From Candidula unifasciata (taxonomy: Eukaryota; Mollusca; Gastropoda; Stylommatophora; Geomitridae): a stretch of DNA of 64,000 bases. The notes under the pieces are model-generated. The model made no database searches, had not been told where the DNA came from, and worked only from the letters and a program-made list of their open reading frames with translations. How positions within the stretch are numbered: position 1 is the stretch's first letter; every line of letters begins with the position of its first letter. The DNA lies in assembly GCA_905116865.2 (NCBI GenBank), contig CAJHNH020001112.1:1712932-1776931 (forward strand). Reading direction: 5' to 3'. Position numbers and translations under genes: made by a program. Positions 1-8,387 of this stretch are shown piece by piece.

Positions 1-732
1 CGTGCTTGGTTTTAGGGAAAGGTATAGGAAGTCGATACTTTGTAGGCATTATTATCTTCATAGCTGCAGGTGACAGGTGGCGTTATATAAATGGTGAGGT
101 CAGGAACGCTATTTAGGTGAGCAGCGGGGGGCAGGTGGGGCAGGGGACCCGGGGAGACAGGGCGACTAATAGAGTTGGTGGGGGTTTATGTGGGTGTCTG
201 TATATGTGATTGTATGAGGGGAGCCGTTTGAGACTTGCGATAAAGAAAAACTAGGAAGGCGACGTGGTGACCGGGGATATATTAGAAAGGGCGGTTCGAG
301 AGCCATCATCATCATCTATGTCATGGGAGCGAAAAGTCGATCGCTCATGGAGGGTTTGAGCTGTAGTAAAAAGGAGAATGTACGACAGAATGCTGGGTGT
401 CTGGTAATACTGTCGAGGGTCGAAGAGAAGGGGCATAATTGGCAGACTATCTGACTTTATAAATAAGTGGGCGAAGGTTCTGATTGGTCAGTAGGCTTTT
501 AGTGGTTATTCTGCTGGAGCAGTCGGTTTAGAAAAACTCGGCAGTTGGTGTCGCTCAAAAGGGTACGCCCGCCCGCCCGTACGCACGCACGCACGCACGC
601 CCGCGGTGTCGTTTCAGGGGATAGATACAGAAACCTAGGAAAGTGGTTTGATGGTAGGGAGAAAGTGGGCCTGGGTCGCTATCATCATCATCCGTGTCGT
701 CGCAAACTGTCCTTTTCTTAGTAACGTTAAGC
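1..732 (+). repeat. Left terminal inverted repeat of the Polinton (outer end outside window)
   Basis: The sequence from position 1 to about 732 matches the reverse complement of 7236-7961 with scattered substitutions and a few small indels, such as an 8-base difference near 375-385. The repeat contains a GC-rich (CGCC/CGCA)n tract near 565-605 and two ATC-repeat motifs (305-316 and 682-692). It probably extends left of the window, because position 1 already pairs with 7961. Two short minus-strand ORFs (555-752 and 251-436) fall in it. Their frame is not kept in the right copy for the second, so I do not call them genes. Confidence 0.93.
456..467 (-). promoter_or_regulatory. Outward-facing TATA-like box in left terminal repeat
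   Basis: On the minus strand the sequence reads TTATTTATAAAG. The same box faces outward in the right repeat. It lies about 25 bases before an ATG at 436 (minus strand). Whether it is used is unknown. Confidence 0.35.
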
Positions 733-798
733 AGTTTAAGAATAGTTTTCAAATCGATAAAAGTAGCTGTTTGGAAATAGACACTATCATTATAAGTT

Positions 799-1413
799 AT
801 GGACCCGAGGTGGAGGCATCCCTTTAGCTCTCTGATAGCCGGACCTACCGGTAGCGGTAAAACTGTATTTGTGCAGAAGTTTTTAAAACATTTGAACGCT
901 GTGGTCGACCCGGTGTCGGAGGATATTATTTGGTGCTACGGGGAATGGCAACCTCTGTATGACAACATGGAGGGCGTCATCTTTAATGAAGTTCTTCCGG
1001 ATATGGAACAATGGCAGGGAGATAGACGACGTCTAGTGGTCATAGACGATTTGATGTCTGAGACGGACGACAGAATCACTAAACTATTTACTAAAGGCAG
1101 TCATCATCGCAACATCAGCGTGATTTATATTGTACAAAATCTTTTTGGAAAAAATAAAGAACAAAGAACTATCAGTTTGAACGCGCATTACCTGGTAGTT
1201 TTTAAAAACCCTCGTGACGGTTCACAGATCACCAACTAGGCCAAACAGATGTATCCCGGCCGCGTTTCCTACGTCCAAGAAAGTTTTAAAGACGCGACGG
1301 CTATCCCCCACGGTTATTTGCTGTTCGACTTCCGACAAGACACCGCAGACCCGCTCAGACTACGCAGCGAAATATTCCCCCACGAGAAACGAGTAGTGTA
1401 CGTACCTAAATAA
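799..1413 (+). pseudogene. Polinton genome-packaging ATPase (FtsK/HerA type), interrupted by an in-frame stop
   Basis: This is the predicted ATPase that drives DNA into the capsid. The ATG at 799 opens a frame with Walker A GPTGSGKT (residues 15-22), Walker B LVVIDDL (79-85) and a sensor-like IVQNLF (111-116), ending with the conserved FKNPRDGSQI segment. A TAG at 1237-1239 stops it at 146 residues. The same frame then stays open to TAA at 1411-1413, with family-like sequence, so a single nonsense change divides a gene of about 204 codons. The final TAA overlaps the next gene's ATG (TAATG). Readthrough of the TAG cannot be excluded, but loss of function is simpler. It is the first gene after the left repeat. 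Confidence 0.88.
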
Positions 1414-1736
1414 TGTCTGACAAGCTAAAGCGACACGGCGAGATGCTGCGTTTTTTGTGCGAGGCGAAAGCCAACACAGCCAAAGACATCATAAAAACCG
1501 CCTCACCGGAGCTCATACAGACACTTTGTGAATGTTGTCACAACGTATTAAAAGGTAATGTCGCCCTGACATCCGATCAGAAGAGCCGTTTGTGTCGTTA
1601 CAAAAACAACCTCAGAGCGCTCACCAAAAAGAAACTTTCAATCAAAAAGCGAAAAGAGATTTTACAACACGGTGGGTTTCTCGGGGCGTTATTAGCGCCA
1701 ATACTAAGTGTGGTAAAAGGTATCTTGGGTTTCTAA
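1413..1736 (+). CDS. Small Polinton protein with C-terminal hydrophobic GGFLGALLAPILS segment
   Basis: The protein has 107 residues, starts at the ATG that overlaps the ATPase terminator, and is intact. The N-terminal two thirds are charged and Cys-containing (an LCECC cluster near residue 40), followed by a lysine-rich stretch (KKKLSIKKRK) and then the hydrophobic tail GGFLGALLAPILSVVKGILGF. A basic region followed by a glycine-rich amphipathic tail suggests a membrane-active or minor virion protein. That is an inference from composition and from its place in a morphogenesis cluster. I cannot name a characterised homologue. Confidence 0.7.
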   Translation: MSDKLKRHGEMLRFLCEAKANTAKDIIKTASPELIQTLCECCHNVLKGNVALTSDQKSRLCRYKNNLRALTKKKLSIKKRKEILQHGGFLGALLAPILSVVKGILGF

Positions 1737-1738
1737 CC

Positions 1739-2191
1739 ATGGCCAAGAAAATGATATTGATCGACCCGCGTATGATGGACTCTGTGTTTCAAAGACAATA
1801 TGTACCACCCGATACAGTCAACGAAAGCCTACGTGATTTGGATACTCATATGCAACATGTCCTGGAAAATGAAGAGCTGTCGCCTCGGGACAAATCCCGA
1901 CTATATCAACAGACATTACAACGTTACTTGACTCGTCTGGATCATTACCGACACAAGTCATTGGGCGTAGTGGATATTAAAACGCCCACAGAAACCCTAC
2001 CGTCGCCGCCACTACCAGTAACACTAAAAACAGAAGACAACGAGTCAGTGAGTCATTCACCGTCGCCGGCTAAAACTGTCAAGAAGACAGCTGACTCTGA
2101 GACACCACCGGTCTCGTCGTATAAACTGAGACAAAGAAACAAAAAGTCTAAAATACCTACACCAAAGTGGGAACAATGGCCACGCAACTAA
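1739..2191 (+). CDS. Polinton protein of unknown function, N-terminal helical and C-terminal basic
   Basis: The 150-residue protein starts at ATG 1739, two bases after the previous stop. The frame is open further upstream, but that part overlaps the preceding gene and is not needed. Residues 1-70 look helical (RDLDTHMQHVL, RLYQQTLQRYLTRLDHY). The middle is rich in Pro, Thr and Ser, and the end is basic (KLRQRNKKSK). It overlaps the integrase start by 16 bases. A place between packaging and integration genes suggests a virion or scaffold role, but no function can be assigned from sequence. Confidence 0.65.
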   Translation: MAKKMILIDPRMMDSVFQRQYVPPDTVNESLRDLDTHMQHVLENEELSPRDKSRLYQQTLQRYLTRLDHYRHKSLGVVDIKTPTETLPSPPLPVTLKTEDNESVSHSPSPAKTVKKTADSETPPVSSYKLRQRNKKSKIPTPKWEQWPRN

Positions 2192-3240
2192 AAAAACTTT
2201 ACTATGATCCGAAACAACCGGGAGCCTATAGTGGGGCTGTAGCCTTAAAACGACACGCAATAGTGCCAACTAAACAGATCAAAGATTGGCTCAGTCATGA
2301 AGATACATATACCTTACATAAACCTATACGGCGACATTTTAAGAGACGTCCGATTATAACCGGTGGACTCAACCAACAATTCCAAGCCGATCTGATAGAT
2401 ATGAGATCTTTACGAAAAGACAACGACGGTATGGCGTACTCGGTTACTTGTATAGACGTGTTCAGTAAATATGCTTGGGCCATTCCCAAAAAAAAAAAAA
2501 AAAAAACAACTGGAAAAGCTTTAGCGGAGGCGTTCAGTAAAATATTTACCGAGCGGCAGCCAATGAAACTGCAAAGTGACAAAGGGTCCGAGTTCCTTAA
2601 TCGGACGTTCTTAAAGTTTCTTAAAGACGAGGGCGTGCATTTTTTCACGACAGAAAATGAAGATGTTAAAGCGGCGGTGGTGGAAAGATTTAACCGCACC
2701 TTGAAAGAAAAAATGTGGCGTTATTTCACTAAAACCAACAAGCACCGTTATATCGATGTGTTGGAGTTCTTTTTGCGAAATTACAACCATTCTTATCACC
2801 GCAGCATTCGTATGGCTCCCGTGGACGTTAACCGGCGTAACCGAGAGCAAGTATGGCAGACACTGTATTCGGATGTCGACAGCCCCGGCACACCTGTGTT
2901 TAAAGAAGGTGATCGTGTGAGACTCGCGCAGGCCAGGCAGACATTCAAGAAAGGTTATATGGCTTCCTGGACCGAAGAGCTGTTTACCGTCAGCCGCGTC
3001 AACAGAACCAGCCCGGTAACTTATGTGCTAAAAGACGATTCGGGTGAGGAACTCCGCGGGTCGTTTTATAAGGAAGAAATACAGAAAGTTGGCGACAAAG
3101 AAATTTATCGGGTGGAAAAGATTTTACAAGAACGACGAGGTGCCCGTGGTTGTAAAGAATATTTAGTCAAGTGGTTTGGTTATCCGACTTCATTCAACAG
3201 CTGGATAGCAGACCAACAACTAGAGAGGTACGAAAATTAG
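2176..3240 (+). CDS. Polinton integrase (retroviral-type DDE, with C-terminal chromodomain)
   Basis: This enzyme inserts the element into host DNA. I place the start at ATG 2176; the frame extends to a GTG at 2167, but a eukaryotic element should use ATG. The protein has 354 residues. The DDE triad is Asp72 (FQADLIDM), Asp135 (LQSDKGSEF) and Glu170 (ERFNRTLKE), with the family's 34-residue gap between the last two. An SH3-like region follows near 235-300, and a chromodomain lies at about 310-343 (YRVEKIL ... YLVKWFGYP ... SWI). It is fully open. A 19-base A run (2488-2506) encodes extra lysines after the first catalytic strand and keeps the frame. The chromodomain suggests targeting to histone marks, as in chromoviral integrases. 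Confidence 0.95.
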   Translation: MATQLKKLYYDPKQPGAYSGAVALKRHAIVPTKQIKDWLSHEDTYTLHKPIRRHFKRRPIITGGLNQQFQADLIDMRSLRKDNDGMAYSVTCIDVFSKYAWAIPKKKKKKTTGKALAEAFSKIFTERQPMKLQSDKGSEFLNRTFLKFLKDEGVHFFTTENEDVKAAVVERFNRTLKEKMWRYFTKTNKHRYIDVLEFFLRNYNHSYHRSIRMAPVDVNRRNREQVWQTLYSDVDSPGTPVFKEGDRVRLAQARQTFKKGYMASWTEELFTVSRVNRTSPVTYVLKDDSGEELRGSFYKEEIQKVGDKEIYRVEKILQERRGARGCKEYLVKWFGYPTSFNSWIADQQLERYEN

Positions 3241-3262
3241 TGTTATAGAAGCCGTTGATGAA

Positions 3263-3523
3263 GTGGATGAAATTACCATCTTTGCAACAGAAACAGAAGC
3301 TGACGGTAAACGACCGTGGTTCAGTAAACTACGGCCGCGACCTGAGGTTGTTTTCATCTCTCAGATGGTGATTATATACATCGTCATCAGTGTATCACTA
3401 TTCAATCTGACGTACGGCTCGGCGAGTGAGGCAGAGGGAAAATTGTGGATCGTGCTCTTGTCTAGTTGTTTGGGTTACCTATTACCGAATCCGAAAATAG
3501 AGACGTTCTTAAAGCAACCATGA
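3263..3523 (+). CDS. Small membrane protein of the Polinton, apparent loss of ATG start
   Basis: The frame encodes about 86 residues with two hydrophobic stretches: VVFISQMVIIYIVISVSLF (about 29-47) and LWIVLLSSCLGYLLP (about 61-75). They are joined by a short loop. The conserved-looking WFSKLRPRPEVVF precedes the first stretch, so the true start should be upstream of it. The only candidate at the expected place is a GTG at 3263; the frame has no ATG between the TAG at 3221 and the ATG at 3365, which would leave just 52 residues. A mutated start is the likely explanation. The stop overlaps the next gene's ATG by four bases (ATGA). Its role in assembly is unknown. Confidence 0.65.
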   Translation: MDEITIFATETEADGKRPWFSKLRPRPEVVFISQMVIIYIVISVSLFNLTYGSASEAEGKLWIVLLSSCLGYLLPNPKIETFLKQP

Positions 3524-4290
3524 GTTTTTACGTGACGCTACCCAGCAACGCCTCGCCAAAAATATTTCCCGACAATAAACCGGCTCACTTTTTCGTCAAA
3601 CTGCCGCAGACCATCGAATTGAGTTCACAGTATGAAATCGGCCTTGCAGAGATTCAATTTCCCAGCAGTTATTTTAATATCCTGGAAGATGACATCTGGA
3701 TCGAATACACCCCACCCAAGGACAGCAAAAAGGTAACTCAGAAAATTACATTACCGGCTGGTGTCTACAAGACAGGTGAAGATTTTATCGATGCTTTGAA
3801 TCTACTGCTTTTAGAAAACGAGGAGGGTGGTGATGCGATATTGCGAATCCATTATAACAAGTACACGAAAATGGTCGTCATGAAACTTTACGAGAAAGGC
3901 GCTCAGATTGTTATATGCGAACTCTTGAGATCTATTTTAGGCCTCACCAACCTGTGTCTGACCAACACTGACATACCACTAGTCGGTGATTATGAGGTAG
4001 ATATCGATAGCGACATGAGTAATGTCTACGTCTACTGTGATCTCGTCGCGGCGAGACCTGTGGGTGATGTCATGGTTCCCTTATTGCGTACCGTCCCTAT
4101 TATGGACAGAGTTTCATCTTCTGTGTTTCGCATCTATGACAAACCACACTACGTTCCTATGAGTCGTTTTTCTTTTGACACTGTGGAAATACTTTTAACC
4201 ACCGACATGGGAAAAACTATACCATTCAAGACTGGATCTTCGGTGGTGACGTTACATTTTAGAACTCGGAGACATTTCAATCTAGAATAA
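3520..4290 (+). CDS. Penton-like minor capsid protein of the Polinton
   Basis: The 256-residue protein starts at ATG 3520; the frame opens earlier at a TTG, but that part overlaps the membrane protein gene. The N terminus (MSFYVTLPSN ... FPDNKPAHFFVKLP ... YEIGLAEIQFPSSYFNI) matches the pattern I know from single-jelly-roll penton proteins beside F54H12.2-type capsid genes. The C terminus (VVTLHFRTRRHF) is also typical. Five copies should sit at each capsid vertex (family knowledge). The frame is intact, unlike the neighbouring capsid gene. Confidence 0.82.
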   Translation: MSFYVTLPSNASPKIFPDNKPAHFFVKLPQTIELSSQYEIGLAEIQFPSSYFNILEDDIWIEYTPPKDSKKVTQKITLPAGVYKTGEDFIDALNLLLLENEEGGDAILRIHYNKYTKMVVMKLYEKGAQIVICELLRSILGLTNLCLTNTDIPLVGDYEVDIDSDMSNVYVYCDLVAARPVGDVMVPLLRTVPIMDRVSSSVFRIYDKPHYVPMSRFSFDTVEILLTTDMGKTIPFKTGSSVVTLHFRTRRHFNLE

Positions 4291-4325
4291 TTGTGAGACA
4301 CGTGCCCTTACTTCGAAGTCCTGAA

Positions 4326-4670
4326 ATGTACGAAGATTTTTACTGTCAACAAGCAGGGGACATGGCTTACCGGTATTTATCGGCGGAAGAAGTCAACGTG
4401 GACGAGGTCTGGGTAGTTTCTTCAGCGGTTTAGGTCGGTAAAGCCCTGTAAAGAGAAGGTGTCGGTACGAGTTTGCAAGTTGCCCAAGATGCTTTAGCCG
4501 GTCGGAATGTCGGAGATGCGTTTAGAGAACACGCCAAGGAAGCGGGGAAGAGGTTACTTCAAGGAGCTGTTGATCACGTGGCTGGTAACCAATCAGGAAG
4601 CGTGATTCGTCGACGCCGCGCAGCGCAACCTGGTGAGCCTCTGAGTAAAAGGTTTAAAGCATCACCCTAA
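4326..4670 (+). pseudogene. Basic pVI/pX-like virion protein gene with disrupted frame
   Basis: An ATG at 4326 starts MYEDFYCQQAG, a start seen in small virion proteins beside the major capsid gene of such elements. TAG at 4431 and TAA at 4449 then interrupt the frame, and the conserved Gly-rich motif between about 4408 and 4440 is found in another frame, so at least two compensating indels are likely. From about 4473 to the TAA at 4668 the original frame resumes (VAQDALAGRNVGDAF ... RRRRAAQ ... KRFK), ending in two basic clusters that could bind DNA or act as nuclear signals. A membrane-lytic or core role is inferred by analogy with adenovirus pVI and pX. Confidence 0.65.
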
Positions 4671-4734
4671 TCTCGTCCTTCTCACAAACATCAGCTGCCT
4701 CAGAGGTAGAAGAAGTACTCAGATATCTTTGATA

Positions 4735-6044
4735 ATGTCTTTGATTCATCCTAGTTCGTGTGAGTGTCTTCACTTTGGTTTGGATTTGTTCAGCGTACCA
4801 CCAACACAAACAGCGGTTGAGGAAGGACAGTTTGTGGAAATACATCCACTGGCGTCGCTAGCTCCTGGAGCTCCTATAGAGTTTGCCATCTCCGGAAACA
4901 GTGAAGAATACTTGGATCTTTTCAACACTTTTTTACACGTCAGAGCCAAAGTCACTTTAAGCAATGGCGATAGTATACCGCCAGATGCTGCTGTGGCACC
5001 CGTCAACTATTACATGCACAGTTTATTTTCTCAAGTCGACGTTTCCCTCAATGATACGCTGATTACACCTAGCGAAAACAGTTATCATTATAGATCATAT
5101 CTTGAGGCCACCCTGAATTATGGTGAAGACGCCAAGAAAGGCCCTCTCTCTGCTGCCATGTACCTCAGCGATACCGCGGGTTTTATGGATGACACCCAAG
5201 AGCTTGGTAATAAAGGCCTAAAAATACGGCGACAGCTAGCCAGCAATAGCCAAGAAATTGATATGATGGGACGCTTACACGCCGACATTTTCGCCCAAGA
5301 CCGCTACCTCCTAAATGGCGTAGATGTCAAGATCAAACTTACACCTTCTAAAGACGTCTTCAATCTTATAGCTCATGATGGTACGGTTGGTTACAAGTCT
5401 ATTATAACACACACGCTACCTTGATGGTTAAAAAAAGCCAATTAAATCCAGCCATCTCTCTAGCCCATGAGAAAGCCTTAACCAAGACCAATGCCAAATA
5501 TCCGTTGAAACGAGTGAATCTGAAAACCATTTCTATCCCCAAAGGAATGTTGTCTCACACCCAGGACAATCTTTTTCTGAGTCAGACACCTACCAGACTA
5601 GTGATTGGACTAATTAACACTGTAGCCTTTAACGGTTCTTACAAGACTAACCCGTTCGATTTCCAACACTTCGGATTAACTTATCTAAACGTGAGTGTCG
5701 ACGGTCGTAGTGTCTCCAGTAAACCCTTAACACCAGACTATGAGAATAATCGCTACGTGAAAGCGTTTTTCGGCACTATGTTGGCTATGGGCCTGGTGGG
5801 TAAAGATGCCGGTAACGATATCGAATACATACATTATAAGAACGGGTACGCTCTCTACGCCTTTGACCTTTCACCTAGTCTGTTGGATGGAGACCAGTTT
5901 GAGATGCCCCGCTCTGGGGCGTTGTCTATAGAATTTAAGTTCGCCACCTTCACAGCCGAACAATTACAAGTTATAGTCTACGCTGAACAAGACCCTGTAC
6001 TCGAAATTTCCAAGACACGACAAGTACTTTTGGACTACGCCTAA
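4735..6044 (+). pseudogene. Major capsid protein (F54H12.2-like double jelly roll), one frameshift
   Basis: This would form the hexon-like trimers of the capsid. The gene starts at ATG 4735 (MSLIHPSS; the frame opens six bases earlier at a TTG). It has the family signatures DLFSVPPTQT, HPLASLAPGAPIEFAI and YHYRSYLE. The first frame ends at TGA 5422-5424. The rest (AHEKAL, KYPLKRV, QDNLFLSQTPTRLVIG, NPFDFQHF) continues in the frame one base back, to TAA 6042-6044. A single-base loss near 5415-5440, next to an A run, explains this. Together the two parts cover about 435 codons, the usual length. The protease gene follows after four bases. Confidence 0.92.
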
Positions 6045-6048
6045 GATC

Positions 6049-6529
6049 ATGAACACGCAACAGATACGTCAAATACTCTTTGCTGACCACATTGTCCGCC
6101 GAACACATCTAGTAGACGTATTGGCCCGTGATCAACTACCTATACATTTCAACCGTCACAAGACAGCGGCGTTTGTCATCAATACGGATGGTAGCGACCA
6201 GCCGGGTTCGCATTGGCTTGGTCTGTACTACGATGGCGTCGGGCGTTTTACCTATTTTGACGCCCTCGGGCTCCCGCCCTTCCACGTCGAAATTATAAGA
6301 TTCATCGAGCGCCACTCGACCAGACCCTTCAGTTACCTTACAAGACTTACAGAGCAGTACTTGTGGACTATACGTTATTTATTTTACTCTGGTTAAATGC
6401 CGCGGTGGTCGCCAGCGCCGAGTTTTACAGCCGTTTTCGTCTTCGTATAGACAATACGTCAACGACCGAATAGTTTGGCGCCTCGTTTCGCCCTTAATCA
6501 TCAAAACAAGTCCGGACATGTCGAGTTAA
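6049..6529 (+). pseudogene. Adenain-type cysteine protease, frameshifted before the catalytic Cys
   Basis: This is the predicted maturation protease of the virion. From ATG 6049 the frame shows the His-Trp pair (SHWLGLYY, His55) and the acidic residue of YFDALGLPP (Asp71), as in the adenovirus protease family. It ends at TAA 6394-6396 after 115 residues. The expected Cys-Gly motif and the C-terminal helix region are found in another frame from about 6362 to TAA 6527-6529, so an indel near 6350-6362 has separated the catalytic Cys from His and Asp. The copy cannot make an active enzyme without frameshifting. Confidence 0.85.
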
Positions 6530-6555
6530 AACCGGTTCTACAAGCTCACTGTGGG

Positions 6556-6563
6556 TATATAAA
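6556..6563 (+). promoter_or_regulatory. TATA box of the PC4-like gene
   Basis: TATATAAA lies 53 bases before ATG 6616, the right distance for a start site near 6585-6590 and a short leader. It is the best core promoter match inside the element. Confidence 0.6.
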
Positions 6564-6615
6564 CAGCCTGAGCAGCAACCGTCTTCTTATTGCCGCCGTT
6601 ATCCGCTAACCGAGG

Positions 6616-7074
6616 ATGTCTACAGTCCCGACCAGTTGGGTGTATGTGACTAGGAGCGACGAGGTGGTGAAACCTTTGGGTGCTGGTTTGAACGCTGTTT
6701 CAGTCTCGCTTTATACAGGAACACCCGCACTCCACTTGAGACGTTTCTTTGGCAAAGCAGATCTCAAATTTCCCACCAAAACAGGACTGACACTAAGTCG
6801 CCTAGAATTTGAGCAACTACTTGAGCTAAAGACGGAGATCCTGACAGCGTTTGATCGACTGGAGCTGCTAACCGTTCCTTGTTACCCGCCTATACCTAGG
6901 ATCACAGAACCCTACGCTGACGAGAACAGCCCCAACACGGACGAATATATACCGGATCATGTCATCCGACACATTGAGACTGTCGAGAACAACCGACCTG
7001 CTGCCTCTCTAGATGACTCGGTTCCTTGGCCACTTGCAAAGAGAAGATGTCTACGCCAACTTTTAATTTTATGA
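6616..7074 (+). CDS. PC4/p15-like single-stranded DNA-binding protein
   Basis: The 152-residue protein starts at ATG 6616 and is intact. Residues about 28-75 (VSLYTGTPALHLRRFFG ... LKFPTKTGLTLSRLEFEQLLEL) follow the PC4 pattern: a beta strand with an Ile/Leu-Arg pair, a basic Pro-Thr-Lys-x-Gly turn and a final helix. PC4 proteins bind ssDNA as dimers and act in transcription and replication (family knowledge). The rest is Pro- and acid-rich, and the end is basic (AKRRCLRQ). It has its own TATA box and poly(A) signal, so it is a separate transcription unit. In an element with no polymerase it could act in early transcription or protect ssDNA; that is inference. Confidence 0.68.
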   Translation: MSTVPTSWVYVTRSDEVVKPLGAGLNAVSVSLYTGTPALHLRRFFGKADLKFPTKTGLTLSRLEFEQLLELKTEILTAFDRLELLTVPCYPPIPRITEPYADENSPNTDEYIPDHVIRHIETVENNRPAASLDDSVPWPLAKRRCLRQLLIL

Positions 7075-7079
7075 ATAAA
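7074..7079 (+). terminator. Poly(A) signal overlapping the PC4-like stop codon
   Basis: The sequence TGAATAAA combines the TGA stop (7072-7074) with AATAAA, and a T/GT-rich stretch follows at 7100-7120. It probably ends the PC4-like transcript and perhaps the whole plus-strand set. Confidence 0.6.
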
Positions 7080-7235
7080 AGAAATATAAAACGCAAAAAT
7101 ATTGTTGTGTTATTTTTGTCTTAGTTATAAAAATGGTAAAGTTGTTATGTATATATCCACCTTATACAGGTACAGCCAGTTATCCACATCTATCTATTAG
7201 TCTCTAATTTATGAAACAGAAAGTAACCAAGAATG

Positions 7236-7961
7236 GCTTAACGTTACTAAGAAAAGGACAGTTTACGACGACACGGATGATGATGATGGCGCCCCAGGCC
7301 CACTTTCTCCCTACCATCAAACCACTTTCCTAGGTTTCTGTATCTATCCCCTAAAACGAAACCGCGGGCGTGCGTGCGTGCGTGCGTACGGGCGGGCGGG
7401 CGTACCCCTTTGAGCGACACCAACTGCCGAGTTTTTCTAAACCGACTGCTCCAGCAGAATAACCACTAAAAGCCTACTGACCAATCAGAACCTTCGCCCA
7501 CTTATTTATAAAGTCAGATAGTCTGCCAATTATGCCCCTTCTCTTCGACCCTCAACAGTATTACCAGACACCCAGCATTCTGTCGTCCTTTTTTACTACA
7601 GCTCAAACCATCCATGAGCGATCGACTTTTCGCTCCCATGACATAGATGATGATGATGGCTCTCGAACCGCCCTTTCTAATATATCCCCGGTCACCACGT
7701 CGCCTTCCTAGTTTTTCTTTATCGCAAGTCTCAAACGGCTCCCCTCATACAATCACATATACAGACACCCACATAAACCCGCACCAACTCTATTAGTCGC
7801 CCTGTCTCCCCGGGTCCCCTGCCTCACCTGCCCCCCGCTGCTCACCTAAATAATCTTCCTGACCTCACCATTTATATAACGCCACCTGTCACCTGCAGCT
7901 ATGAAGATAATAATGCCTACAAAGTATCGATTTCCTATACCTTTCCCTAAAACCAAGCACG
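7236..7961 (-). repeat. Right terminal inverted repeat of the Polinton
   Basis: This is the reverse complement of the left repeat, starting at GCTTAACGTTAC (7236) and running to CCAAGCACG (7953-7961), where the left copy runs out of window. The true outer end is probably further right, before the LINE fragment that starts near 8110. The high identity of the two repeats, by eye a few percent divergence, argues for a fairly recent insertion. Confidence 0.93.
7502..7513 (+). promoter_or_regulatory. Outward-facing TATA-like box in right terminal repeat
   Basis: TTATTTATAAAG is the mirror copy of the box at 456-467 and would fire out of the element into the host intron, in the same direction as the host gene. 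It is supported only by the motif and its conservation in both repeats. Confidence 0.35.
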
Positions 7962-8110
7962 CGTGCCGTCATCAGCCGCCCGATCGATATTTACTAAGGA
8001 TAAAGAATAGCCGCCAGAACAGACCAAGCTGATTTGGCCGCCATCTTTTACAAAGAATAAAGAAGGCGGCTTAGGCCAAAAAATACATGTAAACGACTTA
8101 TACACTACTC
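7962..8110. other. Uncertain segment: outer Polinton terminus or host intron
   Basis: The matching left side is outside the window, so the Polinton end cannot be placed. The stretch has short inverted GCCGCC/GGCGGC motifs (8038-8043 and 8065-8070) and two AATAAAGAA words. I see no gene. Confidence 0.4.
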
Positions 8111-8290
8111 AGGAAAGAGGTGCAGGGGTCGACCAACACGAAGATGGGCACAGGATATAAGTGACTCCTTGAATATGAAAGTACTCGAGGCGGCGAACTG
8201 GCGAGAGATCGAGTTTCTTTCAGGAAGACAGTGATGAAAGCGACGTTCTGTAAAGGACCTGCTGCAAGATGATGATGTTGTATTTTACAG
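8110..8290 (+). mobile_element. LINE 3' fragment (family with GHIKHH / [16 protein letters not shown] signature)
   Basis: It shares a long stretch with 56590-56750, 24890-25030 and 29085-29190, including 'gggcacaggatataagtgac' and 'gagtttctttcagg'. At 56390-56750 the same family is preceded by reverse-transcriptase C-terminal sequence, so this is a 5'-truncated copy. Confidence 0.6.
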
Positions 8291-8387
8291 CTAGGCCATG
8301 ATGTATGTGCCGTTGAGCACAACACATTCAATTTGAACAAACTCCTAAATACGTCCCCTTTCACATGCTTGTTGTCCCCGTCTGAGT

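Larger units (their letters stand above)
1..7961 (+). mobile_element. Compact Polinton/Maverick-like provirus without DNA polymerase B
   Basis: Ten plus-strand genes lie between long terminal inverted repeats. The set of FtsK-type ATPase, retroviral-type integrase, penton-like protein, F54H12.2-type major capsid protein and adenain-type protease is the virion and integration module of Polintons and adintoviruses (family knowledge). Genes overlap or are spaced by a few bases, and the space from the repeats to the first and last gene is under 170 bp, so no protein-primed polymerase B is present or obviously deleted. Members of the group are usually 15-20 kb; this one is about 8 kb. The left end is cut by the window edge, so target duplications cannot be checked. 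Five genes are damaged, so the copy looks inactive. It lies in an intron of the XPNPEP2-like gene. Confidence 0.88.

Noticed and set aside
251..752. Acidic small ORFs in the terminal repeats as Polinton genes
   Set aside because: An 8-base indel breaks the frame of one in the right repeat and the other has no ATG match there; more likely noncoding repeat sequence.
1214..1396. 60-codon ORF after the ATPase
   Set aside because: It is in a different frame from the ATPase remainder and is a shadow of it.
2295..2850. Minus-strand ORFs of 79-134 codons over the integrase
   Set aside because: Shadows of the integrase; no independent support.
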